Below, piece after piece: positions 38,136-47,828 of a stretch of DNA of 64,000 nucleotides. Source of the stretch: Paracoccaceae bacterium (GTDB lineage Bacteria > Pseudomonadota > Alphaproteobacteria > Rhodobacterales > Rhodobacteraceae); the NCBI GenBank assembly GCA_947504705.1, contig CANNIA010000008.1, forward strand, positions 58,368-122,367, read 5' to 3'. The notes below the pieces were generated by a model, which ran no database searches, was not told the DNA's origin, and worked only from the letters and a program-made list of their open reading frames with translations. The position numbers and the translations under genes are program-made. The stretch's first letter is position 1. Each line of letters opens with the position of its first letter.

Positions 38136-39635
38136 TCATTGCAGTGCCTCCAGTTTGGCGGGGTCGAAGTCAGGGCCGGGAACGAGTTCCACGCCGGACT
38201 TGGACATCCGCACTTCGACGCCTGCGGCGGTGAGGGCGGACTTCAGGGCATCGACGGCGGAGAAGTCTTTTGTTTGCATGGCCGTATCCCGGAGTGCAAT
38301 CAATTTTGCCAGATACTCCGGAATCCCCTCCGAGCGTTTCTTGTTCGAATCCCCATATGCAAACAAGTCGATCCCAACCAAAAAGCAACCTGCGACCAGT
38401 TCCCTTTGCAGACCCTCAACCTCATCACTTCGCAACAAGGCTCTTTCTGCGCCCTCAAGCTTCTTGCCGGTCGAAATCAGTAGGGTAATCGCCAGCGACG
38501 TATTCAGATCGTCAGAAAGTGCCTGCACAACCTCGTTACCGACGAAGTCCTTTGTGAAGCCTTCCCTGTCGGTCTCGAAATCCCGTTTCAGGTCGGAGTT
38601 CGCGGAAACTTCTGATGACCAGATATCCAGCCTGCGCTTGGCATTTGATGCCGTTGCCTGGCGCCAATCCATCGGTTTGCGATAGTGGGTGAGCAAAAAG
38701 ACATAGCGGATGACTGGTCCCGGGATTCCTCGCCAACCTGGAAAGCCACTGGTGAGCAAATCGCGCACGGTGAAGAAGTTGCCCAGGCTTTTGGACATCT
38801 TCTTGCCCTCGACCTGCAGCATCTCGTTGTGGAGCCAATAATGGGCGAAGTCGCCGTGCGGATGGGCGCAGGCGGATTGGGCGATTTCGTTTTCGTGGTG
38901 GGGGAATTGCAGGTCTAGGCCCCCGCCGTGGATGTCGAAGCTTTCGCCCAGCAATTCAAGGCTCATCGCCGAGCATTCGATGTGCCAGCCGGGGCGGCCT
39001 TTGCCCCAGGGCGACGCCCAGCCGGGTTCTTCGCCGCTGGAGGGTTTCCAGAGGACAAAGTCCATCGGGTCTTCCTTGTAGGGTGCAACCTCAACCCTCG
39101 CCCCGGCGATCATGTCGTCGACCGAGCGGCCGGAAAGCGCGCCGTAGTCCTTATAGCTGCGGACGCGGAAGAGGACGTGGCCTTCGACGGCATAGGCGTG
39201 GCCGGTGTCGATCAGGCCTTGGGTCATCGCCACCATCTGGCCGATATATTCGGTTGCGCGCGGTTCATGATCCGGGCGCGTTGCCCCAAGTGCGTCCATG
39301 TCGGCGTGGTACCAGGCGATGGTTTCCTCGGTGCGTTCGTGGATCAGGTCTTCCAGCGTGCCGGGGGAGCCGGCCTTTTGGCGGCGCAAGGCCTCGGCAT
39401 TGATCTTGTCGTCGACGTCGGTGAAGTTGCGGACATAGGTGACGTGATCCGGGCCGTAGACGTGGCCGAGCAGGCGGTTCAGCACGTCGAAGACCACGAC
39501 AGGCCGGGCATTGCCCAGATGAGCGCGGTCATAGACGGTGGGGCCGCAGACATACATCCGCACGTTTGATGCGTCGATCGGAACGAAGTCTTCCTTCTTC
39601 CGGGTCTTCGAATTCGTGAGGCGGATCGTAACCAT
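38136..39635 (-). CDS. cysS: Cysteinyl-tRNA synthetase
   Basis: The 499-residue class I synthetase attaches cysteine to tRNA-Cys. It shows the zinc-site [10 protein letters not shown], the HIGH-equivalent AHLGNARP, the zinc ligands in WHIECSAMS and HHENE, and the KMSKS loop [13 protein letters not shown]-terminal DALR-type anticodon domain completes it. The part coding the C-terminal half (about 38285-38770) looks clearly poorer in G+C than both the 5' part and the last 140 bases, suggesting a recombined patch. The start is ATG 39635. Confidence 0.95.
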   Translation of the reverse strand: MVTIRLTNSKTRKKEDFVPIDASNVRMYVCGPTVYDRAHLGNARPVVVFDVLNRLLGHVYGPDHVTYVRNFTDVDDKINAEALRRQKAGSPGTLEDLIHERTEETIAWYHADMDALGATRPDHEPRATEYIGQMVAMTQGLIDTGHAYAVEGHVLFRVRSYKDYGALSGRSVDDMIAGARVEVAPYKEDPMDFVLWKPSSGEEPGWASPWGKGRPGWHIECSAMSLELLGESFDIHGGGLDLQFPHHENEIAQSACAHPHGDFAHYWLHNEMLQVEGKKMSKSLGNFFTVRDLLTSGFPGWRGIPGPVIRYVFLLTHYRKPMDWRQATASNAKRRLDIWSSEVSANSDLKRDFETDREGFTKDFVGNEVVQALSDDLNTSLAITLLISTGKKLEGAERALLRSDEVEGLQRELVAGCFLVGIDLFAYGDSNKKRSEGIPEYLAKLIALRDTAMQTKDFSAVDALKSALTAAGVEVRMSKSGVELVPGPDFDPAKLEALQ

Positions 39636-39823
39636 ATCAGTCGTCCCAAAGGTGCACGCGGCTTTACCCTGCGCGGGACTGGCTTTTCATCCGAAGGGGG
39701 AATGACGAAGCGCCCGCGCGACCGAAGTCAGCGGGTAATGCAGCAAATGCGGATGTTGTGCCACGTCGTCATGTACGCCGGTTAGCATGGGCGGCACCGG
39801 TCATGCAAGCGTGGCGTTGGGTT

Positions 39824-39848
39824 GGCGTCGCAGTCTTGGAGCGACGCC
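39824..39848 (-). terminator. Hairpin after lipoprotein gene
   Basis: An 8-pair stem GGCGTCGC/GCGACGCC with a 9-base loop lies 14 bases past the stop of the minus-strand lipoprotein gene. There is no T-run, so it may be only a transcript-stabilising hairpin. The rest of 39636-39823 shows nothing recognisable. Confidence 0.45.
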
Positions 39849-39861
39849 CGCCCTGCTTTTG

Positions 39862-40482
39862 TCAGTTACCCGCGCGCTGGAAGGTGTTGCGGTTGTCCGG
39901 GCCAATCCCAAGCCAACCGGCGACGGTATTGGCGACGTGGGCGGTGATCATCGACTTTTGCGTAATGCCCTTGGCGCGGGCTTCGCGCATCTTGGCCCCC
40001 GAAAGTGCCGGGAATTCGGCTTCGATATGGGTCATCGGCAGCAGTTCGGCCCCGGAATGGGCGTCGACCACACGGGCATCGAAGCGGATGTTGTGGACGC
40101 CCCAATCGGCCTCAGATTGCTCGGCCTTCCAGGTCATCGCGTGGAAGCGGGTCACCGTCACTTCGATGATCACCCCGCGCGAACCATGCAGCCCGCGTGC
40201 CCCTTTGGTGACGGCGGCTTTTATGATGGTTGCAACTTGGGCGCGGCGGTCGCCAAGTGGGTCTTCACGCCAGACGATATCGGCATCAGGGACCAGCGTT
40301 TCCTGTTCACTGATGACGAGCGAGTTTGGCACCGAGACCCGCACGTCGGACAGGCGCCACCCCCCGGTGACATCGGTCCCCAGCGGGGCGTAATCGGTCT
40401 TGAAGCCGCCCCCGCCGCCAACGCAGGCGGTGAGGAGGAGAGTGGCAAGCCCGGTCAGGGCGAAACGGCGGGAAATGGTCAT
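39862..40482 (-). CDS. Putative lipoprotein of unknown function (DUF6778-like)
   Basis: The 206-residue protein begins MTISRRFALTGLATLLLTAC, a lipoprotein signal with a TAC lipobox and lipidated Cys20, followed by a short Gly-rich linker. The mature part is soluble and contains GGWRLSDVRVSVP and HIEAEFPALSG; I recall such proteins in Rhodobacteraceae as a family of unknown function. ATG 40482 was chosen so that the signal peptide starts correctly. It is divergent from the decarboxylase gene at 40633. Confidence 0.7.
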   Translation of the reverse strand: MTISRRFALTGLATLLLTACVGGGGGFKTDYAPLGTDVTGGWRLSDVRVSVPNSLVISEQETLVPDADIVWREDPLGDRRAQVATIIKAAVTKGARGLHGSRGVIIEVTVTRFHAMTWKAEQSEADWGVHNIRFDARVVDAHSGAELLPMTHIEAEFPALSGAKMREARAKGITQKSMITAHVANTVAGWLGIGPDNRNTFQRAGN

Positions 40483-40632
40483 GGTCACCTCGGCAAGGAA
40501 CGATGGTCTTTCTACAACTGATTCCATAAGAACTTACCAAGGCCGGATGATGGACACGGTATGGCCTGATCGCCTTGAACGGTGCCAAATTGCCCTGAAA
40601 CTGACATTTTACGCGCAATCCGGGAGATGCGA

Positions 40633-42015
40633 ATGAACCATGAAGACCTGAGGTTGTGGTCCAAGCGGGCTGCAGACTGGGCAGCCGATTATCATGCCAC
40701 CTTGCGCAGCCGCCCGGTGCGCGCGCCGCTGGTCCCCGGGGCGGTCTTTCGAGAGCTGCCTGCCGCCGCTCCAGATGAGGCAGAGCCTTTGGAAGCGATC
40801 TGGGCGGATTTCGAGCGGATCGTGCCGGGGGGCATGACGCACTGGCAGCATCCCCGGTTTTTCGCCTATTTCCCGGCCAATGCTGCCCCCGCCAGCATGC
40901 TGGCCGAGCAGCTTGTTAGTGCGATGGCTTGCAACGGGATGATCTGGCAGACCTCACCCGCGGCGACCGAGGTCGAGCAGGTGATGATGTCCTGGCTGCG
41001 CCAATCGCTGGGATTGCCGGAGGGATTTGTCGGCACGATCCATGATTCGGCGACCACCGCCACCTTGTCAGCGGTCCTGACGATGCGTGAGCAGGCCTTG
41101 GACTGGGCGGGGTTGACCGAGGGGCTTTCTGGCGCGCCGGTGTTGCGGTTCTATGCCAGCGCCGAGACGCATAGTTCGGTCGACAAGGCGATAAGGGTGG
41201 CGGGGATCGGGCAGGCTAATCTGGTGAAGGTTGGCACTGACCATGACCGCGCGATGACCGGGGCGGCCTTGCAGGCGGCGATTGTGGCGGATCGGGCGGC
41301 GGGGTTGCGGCCGGCGGGGGTGGTGCTTTGCGCAGGGGGCACGAGTGTCGGGGCCTTTGACCGGATTGCCGATTGCGTGGCGGTGGCCAAGGCTGAAGGG
41401 TTGCCGGTGCATGTCGATGCGGCCTGGGCGGGGTCGGCGATGATCTGCCCGGAGTTTCGCGACTTATGGGCCGGAGTGGAGGGGGCCGATTCGGTGGTCT
41501 TCAACCCGCACAAATGGCTGGGGGCGCAGTTCGATTGCGCGGTGCAGTTCCTGCGCGATCCCGGTGCGCAAGTGCGAACGCTAGGCCTGCGCCCCAGCTA
41601 TCTGGAGACTGCGGGGCGGGAAGAGATCGTCAATTTCAACGAATGGACCGTGCCCCTTGGCCGCCGGTTTCGGGCGCTGAAGCTGTGGTTCGTTCTGCGG
41701 ACCTACGGGCTTGACGGCCTGCGCGCGCGGATCAGGAACCACGTCGCCTGGGCGGAAAAGCTGTGCGCGCAGGTGGCCGCAATTCCGGGGGTGGAGATCG
41801 TCACAAGCCCACGTCTGTCGCTGTTCAGCTTTGCGCTGAAGGAAGACGCGGCGACCGAGGCATTGTTGCAAAGGATCAATGACGATGGGCGGATCTATCT
41901 GACCCAGACCCGGGTCGATGGACGCTTTGTGATCAGGGTTCAGGTTGGATCATTTGACTGTCGCGAAGAAGATGTCATGCTGGTCGCGAAAACAATCTCG
42001 GACCTGATGAGATGA
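40633..42015 (+). CDS. PLP-dependent amino acid decarboxylase (group II, AADC-like)
   Basis: The 460-residue fold-type I enzyme has the substrate-entry block MTHWQHPRFFAYFPAN, the Thr/Ser-rich cofactor segment HDSATTATLSAVLT, the cofactor-binding HVDAAWAGSAM and the Schiff-base Lys in FNPHKWLG. It resembles aromatic-L-amino-acid decarboxylases, releasing CO2 from an aromatic amino acid to give an amine. Substrate cannot be fixed from sequence. ATG 40633 (MNHEDLR) is likely, with another ATG two codons upstream. The stop overlaps the next gene by 4 bases. Confidence 0.87.
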   Translation: MNHEDLRLWSKRAADWAADYHATLRSRPVRAPLVPGAVFRELPAAAPDEAEPLEAIWADFERIVPGGMTHWQHPRFFAYFPANAAPASMLAEQLVSAMACNGMIWQTSPAATEVEQVMMSWLRQSLGLPEGFVGTIHDSATTATLSAVLTMREQALDWAGLTEGLSGAPVLRFYASAETHSSVDKAIRVAGIGQANLVKVGTDHDRAMTGAALQAAIVADRAAGLRPAGVVLCAGGTSVGAFDRIADCVAVAKAEGLPVHVDAAWAGSAMICPEFRDLWAGVEGADSVVFNPHKWLGAQFDCAVQFLRDPGAQVRTLGLRPSYLETAGREEIVNFNEWTVPLGRRFRALKLWFVLRTYGLDGLRARIRNHVAWAEKLCAQVAAIPGVEIVTSPRLSLFSFALKEDAATEALLQRINDDGRIYLTQTRVDGRFVIRVQVGSFDCREEDVMLVAKTISDLMR

Positions 42016-42905
42016 CTATCCTGCGGACCTTAACACTTTGGCTTTTCCTGTCGCCATTCCTTGCGGGTCAGGCCGGGGCAGAAGATGCAGCCGCCGCTTT
42101 TCCTGACCCATTAAGCGACACCATCTCGGACTTTGCCGGGGCGCTGAATGCGACCGAAGAGGGCCGGATCAGCCGTATCCTTGCCGAGACCCAAGATCAG
42201 ACCGGCGTGCAGATTGTAGTGGCGACGGCCGATGGACTGGACAGCCTGAACGGCAAGGACATGCGCCTGGAGGAGCTTGGTCAGGCGCTGTTCAACGCCT
42301 GGGGCATCGGCGGCAAGAAGCACAATGACGGGATTCTGATCCTGATCGACACCAGCGCGCATGACGCACGGATCACGCTGGGGGCGGACTATCCAGCTGT
42401 CTATGACGACCGGGCGGCGCGGGTGCTGGCCACAGCACTTTTGCCGAAATTGCGTGAGGGGCGGACAGCAGAAGGGGTGGAAGCCGGGATCATCTTGGCG
42501 CGCGACATGCTTGTGCTGCCTTTCCAGAAGGGTGACCCGATTGGACCCACAGACGGTTTTGAGACGGAAGAGGGCAGTTCATTTTTGCGGATCGGTATCG
42601 GTGCTGTGGGCATCCTGGGCTTTCTGGGGATCGTCGGTTGGCGTCGGATTCGGGCAAAGCGAGTTTGCCCGAACTGCGGTGCACCAACGCTGAAGCGGGA
42701 ACAGGAAATCATCACAGCGCCGAACAAGTTTCAGCTTGGGCTTGGGCTGCAGCATTTAAGTTGCTCAAACTGCGGCTTCGTCGACAGGCAGTCTTATCCG
42801 ATCAAATTCTCCAGCAGTATGGCGGACCAAAACCGGGGCGGGCGTTTTACGGACCCTGTCAAAGACGGCGACGGCGGGGACCGCGGCTTTGGCGGCGAGA
42901 AATGA
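42012..42905 (+). CDS. TPM-domain membrane protein with zinc ribbon
   Basis: The 297-residue protein has a signal peptide (LTLWLFLSPFLAGQAGA) and a periplasmic TPM domain (about residues 30-165, with LGADYPAVYDDRAA). A membrane helix follows at about 195-212, then a zinc ribbon with CPNCGAPT and CSNCGFVD, and a Gly-rich tail. TPM domains were linked to phosphatase activity in plant and bacterial homologues and to photosystem repair. It is coupled to the decarboxylase gene by a 4-base overlap and is one base ahead of the next gene. Confidence 0.82.
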   Translation: MTILRTLTLWLFLSPFLAGQAGAEDAAAAFPDPLSDTISDFAGALNATEEGRISRILAETQDQTGVQIVVATADGLDSLNGKDMRLEELGQALFNAWGIGGKKHNDGILILIDTSAHDARITLGADYPAVYDDRAARVLATALLPKLREGRTAEGVEAGIILARDMLVLPFQKGDPIGPTDGFETEEGSSFLRIGIGAVGILGFLGIVGWRRIRAKRVCPNCGAPTLKREQEIITAPNKFQLGLGLQHLSCSNCGFVDRQSYPIKFSSSMADQNRGGRFTDPVKDGDGGDRGFGGEK

Positions 42906-42906
42906 G

Positions 42907-43401
42907 ATGGCGGCGGAGCGCGCGAAATTGGTGATAAACAAGATACTGCCGGTTCTGGTCCTTGGGTTGATAGCGGGACGCGCCATGGCCGAAAATCCGA
43001 TGCAGGCGATGTTTCCAGGGAAAGCGGGATGTTATGCCCGGTCCTACAATGCCTCGCATCTGGCCAAGCATCCTGAACAGCTTGTGACCAACCTTGCCAT
43101 CGTTGCCGATGCCTCGATTGCCGATCCGATGCTGGGGCTTTGGATAGGTGCCGATCTGCGCGGTGATATCGCGGGGCATTATGAGGGCTATGCCTATTGC
43201 GAGACCGCCGGGGGCAGCCTTTCCTGCGGGATGGAGGGCGACGCGGGCTCGTTTACCGTGTCCTCTGACAAGGATGGGAATATCCTGATCGAAGTTGGCC
43301 GCTATGGAATGTCCTTTGAAGGGGCGGTGGATTTCATCACGCTTAAGGCGGACCGGGGCGATGATCGCAGTTTTATTTTGAACCCGGCGCCCTGCGGCTA
43401 A
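42907..43401 (+). CDS. Hypothetical secreted protein
   Basis: The 164-residue product has a signal peptide (about residues 8-25, VINKILPVLVLGLIAGRAMA) and a small mature domain with four or five Cys that could form disulfides. Recognisable stretches are GKAGCYARSYNASHLAKHPEQ and EGYAYCETAGGSLSCGMEG. I do not know the family. It starts one base after the TPM gene stop (ATG 42907) and ends the three-gene unit. Confidence 0.7.
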   Translation: MAAERAKLVINKILPVLVLGLIAGRAMAENPMQAMFPGKAGCYARSYNASHLAKHPEQLVTNLAIVADASIADPMLGLWIGADLRGDIAGHYEGYAYCETAGGSLSCGMEGDAGSFTVSSDKDGNILIEVGRYGMSFEGAVDFITLKADRGDDRSFILNPAPCG

Positions 43402-43420
43402 GGCGTTGTTTCACAAGCGC

Positions 43421-43450
43421 CTTGCGGCGCGGACTAAGCCACGCCGCAAG
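43421..43450. terminator. Hairpin between convergent genes
   Basis: A 9-pair stem CTTGCGGCG/CGCCGCAAG with a 12-base loop lies between the ends of the secreted-protein gene (plus) and the outer-membrane gene (minus). It could end both transcripts, though T-runs are absent. Confidence 0.45.
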
Positions 43451-43458
43451 ACCTGGGT

Positions 43459-44061
43459 TTAGAACCGAAGGCCAAGCTTGGCGGTGACCTTGGTCAGGTC
43501 AAGATCGGTTCCGGTGCTGTCAAAGCTGTTGAACTTGTGCTGCAGCACTTCGCCGCCCACGGTCCAGCGGTCCGAGATGGCGTAATCCACGCCAAGCCCG
43601 TACGCCCAGCCATTACCGCTGTGATCCGCCCCGCCGGCAAGCGTGGCGTTGGCATGGGCAGCCCCTAGCGCGCCGTAGACGAGGCTGTTGCCGATCTCGC
43701 GTCCGGCGGTGATTTGCAGTGTGGTCAGATTGTCGATCCCGTCTCCGGCTGTCGTGCCAAGGTCGATGCCCGACTTTTGCCAGCTGGCTTCGGTTCCGGC
43801 GACCCAATCGCCCATATCCCAACGGTAACCGCCATAGATGCCGCCAAGCGTGCCATAGCCGTCACCCGCCGCGACGTTGGAATTGGTGTCACCATAGCCA
43901 AGCTGGGCCCCGGCATAGGCCCCGCCCCAATCAAGCCCCGGTGCTACATAGGGGGCGGCTTCGGGCATGACGGTGGGTTCGGGCGCGGTGCTGGTTGGTC
44001 CGCCAGCAAAGGCGGGGGCCGCAAGCAGGGTGGTGGCGATCAGGGCTGCGATAGGTTTCAT
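43459..44061 (-). CDS. Outer-membrane beta-barrel protein (opacity/OmpA-like porin family)
   Basis: The 200-residue protein starts with a signal peptide MKPIAALIATTLLAAPAFA and a Pro-rich linker. It continues with an eight-stranded-barrel pattern: WGGAYAGAQLGYG, GGIYGGYRWDMGDWVAGTEASW, YGALGAAHANA and the final strand VTAKLGLRF ending in Phe, the usual outer-membrane insertion signal. This is the Omp25/opacity-like group common in alphaproteobacteria. ATG 44061 was chosen at the signal peptide. Confidence 0.87.
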   Translation of the reverse strand: MKPIAALIATTLLAAPAFAGGPTSTAPEPTVMPEAAPYVAPGLDWGGAYAGAQLGYGDTNSNVAAGDGYGTLGGIYGGYRWDMGDWVAGTEASWQKSGIDLGTTAGDGIDNLTTLQITAGREIGNSLVYGALGAAHANATLAGGADHSGNGWAYGLGVDYAISDRWTVGGEVLQHKFNSFDSTGTDLDLTKVTAKLGLRF

Positions 44062-44239
44062 GGGTTTGCTCCTTTTTATCACCTCCCGGTTTTCCGGGAT
44101 GGCTTGGAACAGGGATGGGGAAGGCCAAAGCCCGGGGCAATACCGTCTCACTCGGACGTGACTGCGGGTATCGGCAACTGGCTGGAAGAGGCCGACTGCA
44201 TCAGATGGTTTCGGCGAGACGGTGCCGGAAAAGCCCCGG

Positions 44240-46045
44240 TCAGGCGCGTTCGGCCAAGTCCAGCCAGTCGGATTCGGCTGCCTCCAGCGCGGTCTGACGG
44301 TCGGTCAGGGCCTCGGTCGCCCTGCGGAATTTCACCGGCTCGCGGGTGAAGAGATCAGCGTCAGCCAGAAGCTGCGAGAGCTTGGCGATTTCGGATTCCA
44401 GCTTGGCGATCAGGTCGGGCAGATCGTCGAGGCGTTTCTTTTCAGTGAAGGACAGGCCGTTGGCTTTGGTGGATGCTTCGGGCTTGGCGGCGGTCGTTGT
44501 CGGCTTGGCGGCGGGCTTGGTGGTCTCATCGGCGGCTTGCGGCCGCTGGGCGGCATAGTCGGACCAGCCGCCGGGATAGGCCTGCGCCCTGCCCTCGCCT
44601 TCCATGGCCACGGTTGCCGTTGCAATCCGGTCAATGAAATCGCGGTCGTGGGAGACGAGAAGGACAGTGCCGTCGTATTCGCCAAGGATGTCTTGCAGAA
44701 GATCAAGGGTTTCGACGTCAAGGTCGTTGGTTGGTTCGTCAAGGATCAAGAGGTTCGAGGGTTGGGCCATGAGTTTGGCCAAAAGGAGCCGCGCGCGTTC
44801 GCCACCGGAAAGGCTGCGGACGGGGGCACGGGCCTGGGCTTCGTCGAAGAGGAAGTCCTTCAGGTAGGCGACCACATGTTTGGGCGTGCCGCGCACCATC
44901 ACCTGATCCGAGGCACCCGAGACGCGCATCAGGGGGTCGACGGTCAGGTTGTCCCAAAGGCTCGCGTCCAGATCAAGACGCGTGCGGGTTTGGTCGAAGA
45001 CGGCGATTTCAAGGTTGGTGCCAAGGGTGATGGAGCCATGATCGGGCTGGGCTTCCCCGGTCAGCATTTTCAAAAGCGTGGTCTTGCCGACCCCGTTTGG
45101 GCCGACAAAGGCCACACGGTCACCGCGCAACACGCGCAGATCGAAGCCTTTGACGATCTGCGTGCCGCCAAAGGCCTTGGTCAGGCCGGTCGCCTCGATC
45201 ACCTTCTTGCCCGAGGTGGGGCCGGATTCCAGCGCAAAGGCGGCGGTGCCTTGGCGGCGGATCTGGGCTTTCCTGTCGGCACGCAGCTGTTGGAGCGCGC
45301 GGACCCGGCCCATGTTGCGCTTGCGCCGGGCCGAGATGCCTTCGACGGCCCATTTCGCCTCGTGCTTGATCTTGCGGTCCAGCTTGTGGCGGGCGTCGTC
45401 TTCTTCGGCCCAGATGGTTTCGCGCCAATCCTCAAAGCCTTCGAAACCGGCTTCACGGCGGCGCACTTCGCCCCGGTCGATCCAGAGCGTGGTTTGCGAC
45501 AAGGCCCGCAGAAAGGCGCGGTCGTGGGAGATGAGGACAAAGGCGGTGCGGGTCTGGGTCAGCTCGGCCTCTAGCCATTCGATGGCCTGGATGTCGAGGT
45601 GGTTGGTGGGTTCGTCGAGAAGCATCAGCTCGGGCGCTTCGGCGAGGAGTTTTGCCAGCGCGGCGCGGCGACGTTCCCCACCGGAGGCGGTGGCAACCGG
45701 GGTTTCCGGGTTGAACTTCAACCCTTCGGCGACGACGGCAAGGCGGTAGTCCTGGCCTTCGGGCAGGCTCGAGGCGGCGAAATCGCCGAGGGTGGCAAAG
45801 CGGGAAAGATCAGGTTCCTGCTCCATATAGCCGACGGTCACGCCGGGGGGCACGACGCGGATGCCGCGGTCGGGTTCGACCAATCCGGCCATGACCTTCA
45901 TCAGCGTCGACTTGCCAGAGCCGTTCCGGCCGACAAGAGCGATGCGGTCGCCGGGTTGGACGGTCAGCGAGAGATCGTCAAAGACGGGGTTGCCGCCGAA
46001 AGTCAGCGAGATGCCGGAAAGCTGAAGAAGGGGTGCGCGTGCCAT
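44240..46045 (-). CDS. ABC-F family ATPase (Uup-like)
   Basis: The 601-residue protein holds two ABC domains: Walker A GRNGSGKSTLMKV with signature ASGGERRRAALAKLL, and GPNGVGKTTLLKML with LSGGERARLLLAKLM. Both are followed by Walker B LLDEPTNHLDI/ILDEPTNDLDV. There is no membrane domain, so it is an ABC-F factor acting on ribosomes. A C-terminal coiled coil after a Pro/Ala/Lys-rich linker (about residues 505-600) resembles Uup, which binds DNA or ribosomes. It is divergent from the CoA-transferase gene. Confidence 0.9.
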   Translation of the reverse strand: MARAPLLQLSGISLTFGGNPVFDDLSLTVQPGDRIALVGRNGSGKSTLMKVMAGLVEPDRGIRVVPPGVTVGYMEQEPDLSRFATLGDFAASSLPEGQDYRLAVVAEGLKFNPETPVATASGGERRRAALAKLLAEAPELMLLDEPTNHLDIQAIEWLEAELTQTRTAFVLISHDRAFLRALSQTTLWIDRGEVRRREAGFEGFEDWRETIWAEEDDARHKLDRKIKHEAKWAVEGISARRKRNMGRVRALQQLRADRKAQIRRQGTAAFALESGPTSGKKVIEATGLTKAFGGTQIVKGFDLRVLRGDRVAFVGPNGVGKTTLLKMLTGEAQPDHGSITLGTNLEIAVFDQTRTRLDLDASLWDNLTVDPLMRVSGASDQVMVRGTPKHVVAYLKDFLFDEAQARAPVRSLSGGERARLLLAKLMAQPSNLLILDEPTNDLDVETLDLLQDILGEYDGTVLLVSHDRDFIDRIATATVAMEGEGRAQAYPGGWSDYAAQRPQAADETTKPAAKPTTTAAKPEASTKANGLSFTEKKRLDDLPDLIAKLESEIAKLSQLLADADLFTREPVKFRRATEALTDRQTALEAAESDWLDLAERA

Positions 46046-46134
46046 GGGCGCGAGGTAGAGGGGGATTTGACCGGCGTCAACGTATCGTCACCCTGTGCGT
46101 GGCAGTATTGTCATTGGAAAGCGGAGGAAATCGC

Positions 46135-47280
46135 ATGGCCCCCTTGAGCGGCGCTACCATTCTGGACCTGACCCATGTGCTGGCCGGGCCCTTCTGCACC
46201 CAGGGCCTGCAGGCCCTTGGGGCGAAAGTGATCAAGGTGGAAAGGCCGGGTGTCGGCGATGACACGCGGGCTTTCCCGCCCTTCGTGGCTGGGGAGAGCG
46301 CCTATTTCGCGACGCTGAATGCGGGGAAGCAGTCGATTGCGCTGGAATTGAAGGCGGCAGGCGACCGGGCGATCTTTGAGCGGCTGTTGGCGCGGGCGGA
46401 TGTGCTGGTGGAGAATTTCCGGCCCGGCGTGATGGATCGGCTTGGCTTTGGCTGGGAGGCCCTGTCGGCGCGGTTCCCCCGGTTGATCTATGCAGCAGTG
46501 TCGGGGTTCGGACAGACTGGGCCGGACGCTGGAAAGCCTGCCTATGACATGGTCGTGCAGGCGCGCGGCGGGGTGATGTCGATTACTGGCGAAACCGGCG
46601 GCCCTCCGGTGCGGGTCGGGGCTTCGATTGGTGATATCGTGGCGGGGATGTATCTGGCGCAGGGCGTGCTGGCGGCACTTTATTACCGGGAGAAGACCGG
46701 GACGGGCGCTTTCGTTGACGTGGCAATGCTGGATGCGCAGCTGGCAATTCAGGAGCATGCGGTGGCGATTGCCTCGGCGACGGGCAAGGCCCCCGGCCCC
46801 ACGGGCGCGCGGCATCCGACGATCACGCCTTTTGCGACCTTTCGCGCCTCGGATGGATTCGTGGTGATTGCTGCGGGGAATGACGCGATGTTTGGCGAGT
46901 TGTGCGCGGTGCTTGGCTTGAGCATTGCGGCTGATCCCCGCTTTGCCACCAATGCCGCCCGATGTGAAAACCATGCTTTGCTGAAACGGCTGATCGAGGC
47001 AGTGACCTTGGGTGAGACGGTTGCGCATTGGATCACTGTGCTGGAAGGCGCGGGCCTGCCGACAGCGCGGGTGCAGGATATGGTCGCGGTGCTGCGCGAT
47101 CCGCAAATTCTGGCGCGGAACATGGTGTTGCCGGTGACCCCGCATCCTGGCGGGCCGAGGTTTGTAGCGACGGGCAATCCGATCAAGATGTCGAGCCTGT
47201 CGGAAGTGACGGCCCTGCCGCCCGTCCCAATGCTGGACGGCGACCGGGCGGCGATTCTGGACTGGCTGGATAGGGGTTAG
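46135..47280 (+). CDS. CaiB/BaiF family CoA-transferase
   Basis: The 381-residue class III CoA-transferase moves CoA between acids. It has ILDLTHVLAGPFCTQGLQALGA in the expected opening region, IKVERPGVGDD, SIALELKA, the catalytic Asp in AYDMVVQARGG, and the C-terminal GNPIKMS. Substrate is unknown; homologues act on carnitine, formyl/oxalyl and various dicarboxylic acids. ATG 46135 has GCGGAGGAAA as its ribosome site, whereas the longer open frame from 46033 is unsupported. Confidence 0.88.
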   Translation: MAPLSGATILDLTHVLAGPFCTQGLQALGAKVIKVERPGVGDDTRAFPPFVAGESAYFATLNAGKQSIALELKAAGDRAIFERLLARADVLVENFRPGVMDRLGFGWEALSARFPRLIYAAVSGFGQTGPDAGKPAYDMVVQARGGVMSITGETGGPPVRVGASIGDIVAGMYLAQGVLAALYYREKTGTGAFVDVAMLDAQLAIQEHAVAIASATGKAPGPTGARHPTITPFATFRASDGFVVIAAGNDAMFGELCAVLGLSIAADPRFATNAARCENHALLKRLIEAVTLGETVAHWITVLEGAGLPTARVQDMVAVLRDPQILARNMVLPVTPHPGGPRFVATGNPIKMSSLSEVTALPPVPMLDGDRAAILDWLDRG

Positions 47281-47699
47281 GCGGGCAGAGCGGTCCGGGC
47301 GCGCCAGATCGGGACCATAAAGAGCGCAAGGTAAAGCGTGTTCGGCACGATGTTCAGCGCGGCCCCCGCCGAGACCGAGGCGAGGCCGTCAAACACAAAA
47401 CAGCCCAGAAGTGAGGTCTGGATGATGGTGCGCACCGCCTGTGGTGCCGCATCCATCGGCGCGCCAGCCAGTTGCCAGATCATCACTCCCCAGCCGACCA
47501 TCACCCCGCCGCTGATGGCAAGGTTCAGCCGGGTCTCTGCGGCGATCAGGGTCTGCGCATTGTCCAGCGGCCAGACCAGAAGATCAGCCAGAAGCCGCAT
47601 CGGCAGGTTCAGCGCCAGAAGCGCGGACAGGGCCAAGGCAAGCCCGGAAAGCAGGGTCACACCCGCGGCAAACCGCAGGCCCTTTTGTTCGGTGGTCAT
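47277..47699 (-). CDS. Hypothetical small membrane protein
   Basis: The 140-residue protein has four hydrophobic segments (about residues 10-30, 62-82, 95-115 and 118-133), with short charged ends. A region LNIVPNTLYLALFMVPIWRAR closes it. The family is not recognised. ATG 47699 follows a GGAGAT sequence on the minus strand. It converges with the CoA-transferase gene, their ends overlapping by 4 bases. Confidence 0.7.
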   Translation of the reverse strand: MTTEQKGLRFAAGVTLLSGLALALSALLALNLPMRLLADLLVWPLDNAQTLIAAETRLNLAISGGVMVGWGVMIWQLAGAPMDAAPQAVRTIIQTSLLGCFVFDGLASVSAGAALNIVPNTLYLALFMVPIWRARTALPA

Positions 47700-47828
47700 T
47701 TTCCATCTCCTTGTCTGTGATCGACCTGAAGAAAGACCGGATGGGGAGGCAATCCAATTCCCTGCAAGGTAAGTGTTTTGCATCCAGACCCGGTGTAAGC
47801 TGCGTCAGACCCCAAGATCGGAGGCAGC

